Below are positions 61,826-64,000 of a stretch of 64,000 nucleotides of DNA, piece after piece (the stretch's first letter is position 1; each line of letters begins with the position of its first letter). The notes beneath the pieces were generated by a model that saw only the letters and a list, made by a program, of their open reading frames with translations, was not told the origin of the DNA and did no database searches. The position numbers and the translations under genes were made by a program. Source of the stretch: Flagellimonas lutimaris (GTDB lineage: Bacteria > Bacteroidota > Bacteroidia > Flavobacteriales > Flavobacteriaceae). The DNA lies in the NCBI RefSeq assembly GCF_003581615.1, contig NZ_QXFH01000074.1:1256-65255 (forward strand), written 5' to 3'.

Positions 61826-63046
61826 TTATTGGTCTACCGAGTTGAATTGCTCAACAACCTCTTCAAACTCTATCGTGTAGTGTGTGCCTTTTTTAGCGTA
61901 ATCTCTAGTAATAGATCCCCGAAGTTGACGGGCCAGGTTATAAATAAGTTTTAAACCAAGGGAATTGGAGGTTTTAGGGTTTATTTCCTCTGAATATCCA
62001 ATACCATTGTCTCCAAGGTACATTTTATACCTGTTATCCGCTATTTTTTCTACTGATACGTGAATTTCGCCATCACGGACCTCGGCAATACCATACTTTA
62101 AAGCATTGGTTATAGTTTCATTGATGATAAGCCCTAATGGAATTACAGTATCGATGCTGAGTTTATAATTTTTTATATCCAAGTTGACCTTCACATTATT
62201 ACCACTACCCTTGACCGAACGCACTAGATAATCACAAAGCTCCTGTACATAAGGTTCAAGTTCTATTTTTGACAAATAATCATCCCTTTTGTACAACATC
62301 TCATGAACCATGGCCATGGATACCACACGGTTTTGGCTACTTTTAATGATACTACTAATTTTACTGTCATCGATTGCCCGAGATTGCAGGCTCAGGAGGC
62401 TTGAAACCGTCTGTAGGTTGTTTTTGACTCGGTGATGTACCTCTTTTAGGAGCGTTTCTTTTTCTTCGATTCGTTCCTGTATCTCATTACGGGATTTATA
62501 TAGTCGATGGTGTGCACTCAGGAGGTTTTTACCAAAAACACCTCCAAGAAGATATACCGCAAATACAGCACTCAAATAGGCAAACCAGCTTTTAGACTCC
62601 AAAGGGACCATATTCTCTGAAATCCTGAAATCACCTGTATCATAAAGAAAAAGCAGGGTTAATACTGCTAAATTGATGATAAGGTATAACTGACCAAAAA
62701 CCTTGGTAGTTACATATCCTGCAAAAACAATAATGGCCAACACAAAAATAAAAGGGCTTTCTATACCACCGCTGTATATGGTTATAATAATTGCACCTAT
62801 CATGGATAGGATGGAGGTCAAATTGTAAGTGAGTGTTAAGTTATTGTGCTTTTGATATAGTAATGTGTTTAATAGGTTGATGAATGCATACCCTAAAAAG
62901 GTGTAGGTAATGATTCCTTTTATATCCAAAAAGAAAAAACATACTAACCCAAAAATGGCAGCAAAAAAGGATGAATTGTAATTTACCTTAAGTATCAAAT
63001 CAATCTTGTCTTGAATCCTATATGTATCCTTACCAGGAACTTTCAT
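61826..63046 (-). CDS. membrane sensor histidine kinase, HisKA_2 type
   Basis: Kinase of 406 residues. About five to six N-terminal transmembrane helices (20-180) form a 5TM/MASE-like sensor, then a linker helix leads to the dimerisation domain with the phosphorylatable His204 in KEVHHRVKNNLQ (the HisKA_2 motif). The ATPase domain has NETITNALKYG (N box) and GDNGIGYS (G box). No response regulator gene is adjacent. The signal sensed is unknown. Confidence 0.92.
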   Translation of the reverse strand: MKVPGKDTYRIQDKIDLILKVNYNSSFFAAIFGLVCFFFLDIKGIITYTFLGYAFINLLNTLLYQKHNNLTLTYNLTSILSMIGAIIITIYSGGIESPFIFVLAIIVFAGYVTTKVFGQLYLIINLAVLTLLFLYDTGDFRISENMVPLESKSWFAYLSAVFAVYLLGGVFGKNLLSAHHRLYKSRNEIQERIEEKETLLKEVHHRVKNNLQTVSSLLSLQSRAIDDSKISSIIKSSQNRVVSMAMVHEMLYKRDDYLSKIELEPYVQELCDYLVRSVKGSGNNVKVNLDIKNYKLSIDTVIPLGLIINETITNALKYGIAEVRDGEIHVSVEKIADNRYKMYLGDNGIGYSEEINPKTSNSLGLKLIYNLARQLRGSITRDYAKKGTHYTIEFEEVVEQFNSVDQ

Positions 63047-63147
63047 ATGCTGCGCGTGAATATTCCCCTACCACAAAAAAGTTGATAACGTGCGGTAGAG
63101 TGGCTTAATGGGGTGTTTTAAGCTGTAAATCTAACTATGTTTTTGAT

Positions 63148-63182
63148 ATAAAAAAAGTGGCAGCTTTAATAACTACCACTTT
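63148..63182 (-). terminator. terminator of secA
   Basis: Stem 63154-63163 with 63173-63182 (9 of 10 pairs), followed on the minus strand by six T residues. It lies 22 bases past the secA stop. Confidence 0.82.
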
Positions 63183-63203
63183 AAGAGTATTCTTTGGAGG
63201 ATT

Positions 63204-64000
63204 TTAGTCGTTTACTAAAACCCATTCTCCTTTGTCTATCAGGGGCTCCGCTTGTTTATACTTGACAGTTTTGCTCTCTCCTGACATTACATTTTTAATG
63301 GTGACCCTTTCGTTTCTGCCAATTTTCGGTTTTTCACGAACAATGGTTTCCGTGACATGAGGTCGTTGCCCTTGAGTTTGACCCGCAGCCCTGTTTTGGG
63401 CGGCCAATTCGTCGCTGTTCGGAATTTCTTCTTTTGTGGTTTGAAGCTTTTCTTTTGGCTTGCGAACGCTTCTGGCTTCTTGGATTTGAGCGGTGTTCTC
63501 GGAAGGCAACTCTCCTTTGAAAAGGAAGGATATCACTTCTCGGTTTACTTTATCCAACATTTCTTTGAAAAGCTCAAAAGCCTCGAACTTATAAATTAAC
63601 AATGGGTCTTTTTGTTCGTGAACGGCCAACTGCACGGATTGTTTCAACTCGTCCATTTTGCGCAAGTGCGTTTTCCAAGCATCATCAATGATGGCCAAGG
63701 TAATGTTCTTCTCAAAATCCGTAATCAATTGTTTTCCATTACTGTTGTAGGCCTTTTCTAAGTTGGTTACAACATTCAGTGATTTGATACCATCGGTAAA
63801 AGGTACTACAATGCGCTCAAACTTGTTGGCCTCATCCTCATACACCTTTTTGATGACCTGGAATGCAACAGTGGCACTACGTTCCATTTTCTGCTTATAG
63901 AACTCGTAGGCTTCGTCATTGATTTTAATGGCAATCTGCTGAAAGCTAAGTTTCTTAAATTCCTCTTCGCTTATTGGTGAGGTAATGGAGAAGTATTTGA
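63204..64000 (-). CDS. secA: protein translocase SecA, C-terminal part (gene continues past the window)
   Basis: Motor ATPase of Sec export. Only the last 265 or so residues lie here; the frame remains open to base 64000 (KYFSITSPISEEEFKKLSF visible near the edge). The helical wing/scaffold part (VIKKVYEDEANKFERIVVPF, then AIIDDAWKTHLRKMDELKQS) is followed by a basic, Gln-rich linker and a C-terminal end GEWVLVND. The end lacks the Cys-rich zinc-binding tail of E. coli SecA. Confidence 0.95.
   Translation of the reverse strand, partial: KYFSITSPISEEEFKKLSFQQIAIKINDEAYEFYKQKMERSATVAFQVIKKVYEDEANKFERIVVPFTDGIKSLNVVTNLEKAYNSNGKQLITDFEKNITLAIIDDAWKTHLRKMDELKQSVQLAVHEQKDPLLIYKFEAFELFKEMLDKVNREVISFLFKGELPSENTAQIQEARSVRKPKEKLQTTKEEIPNSDELAAQNRAAGQTQGQRPHVTETIVREKPKIGRNERVTIKNVMSGESKTVKYKQAEPLIDKGEWVLVND

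Overview
The window is a chromosomal piece of a member of the Flavobacteriaceae (phylum Bacteroidota), probably a marine Muricauda/Maribacter-like lineage; the genus is inference. The evidence is the repeated TAnnTTTG minus-7 promoter element, a gliding-motility/T9SS type B C-terminal sorting domain, a TonB-dependent receptor, and Bacteroidota families such as the PUR/DUF3276 protein, DUF5606, long NusB and the NusB-DUF1573-YajC gene order. Genes are densely packed on both strands. No rRNA, tRNA or CRISPR array was seen.

Layout. 1-1004: a tyrosine recombinase preceded by hairpins and direct repeats, at the cut left edge of what may be an integron-like or integrative locus. 1059-7566: a cyclophilin-FKBP fusion, two tandem micro membrane proteins found by reading the gap (2104-2346), a cold-shock protein, peroxiredoxin, thiol and redox proteins, a PUR protein and an ABC exporter. 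7655-9470: nusB, a DUF1573 lipoprotein and yajC. 9555-11661: a Tat-exported Gfo/Idh/MocA oxidoreductase whose last 33 bp recur about 750 bp downstream, flanking a small lipoprotein gene. 11722-18344: PLP decarboxylase, YdeI, PepT, a Spy-like protein, PyrD, LysE and HMG-CoA lyase. 18395-26331: TonB receptor, guaB, thioredoxin, lysA, a Lon-N protein and sucC. 26684-33709: small secreted protein, TerB-like, Hsp20, uvrB, a T9SS surface protein and an ABC-2 transporter. 33788-42018: an unknown 358-residue protein, a nucleoid-associated protein, a pRiA4b-type protein, heme A synthase, CCA-type nucleotidyltransferase, Sua5 and three glycosyltransferases. 42269-50065: dapD, ruvX, def, DUF5606, a GH20/SGNH/GH3 carbohydrate locus and mazG. 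50148-56893: MATE pump, an envelope-glycan set (PAP2 phosphatase, GT39, flippase-like protein, polyprenyl-phosphate GT2) and meaB. 57105-64000: Ohr, an ECF sigma/anti-sigma/coiled-coil effector operon with an ECF-like promoter, msrA, micro proteins, a sensor kinase and the 3' part of secA.

Most of the window is housekeeping and envelope maintenance. The least explained parts are the tandem 27-28 residue membrane proteins at 2104-2346, the repeat-flanked mini-element at 10871-11654, the integrase edge at 1-170 and the sigma-factor operon at 57615-60242.
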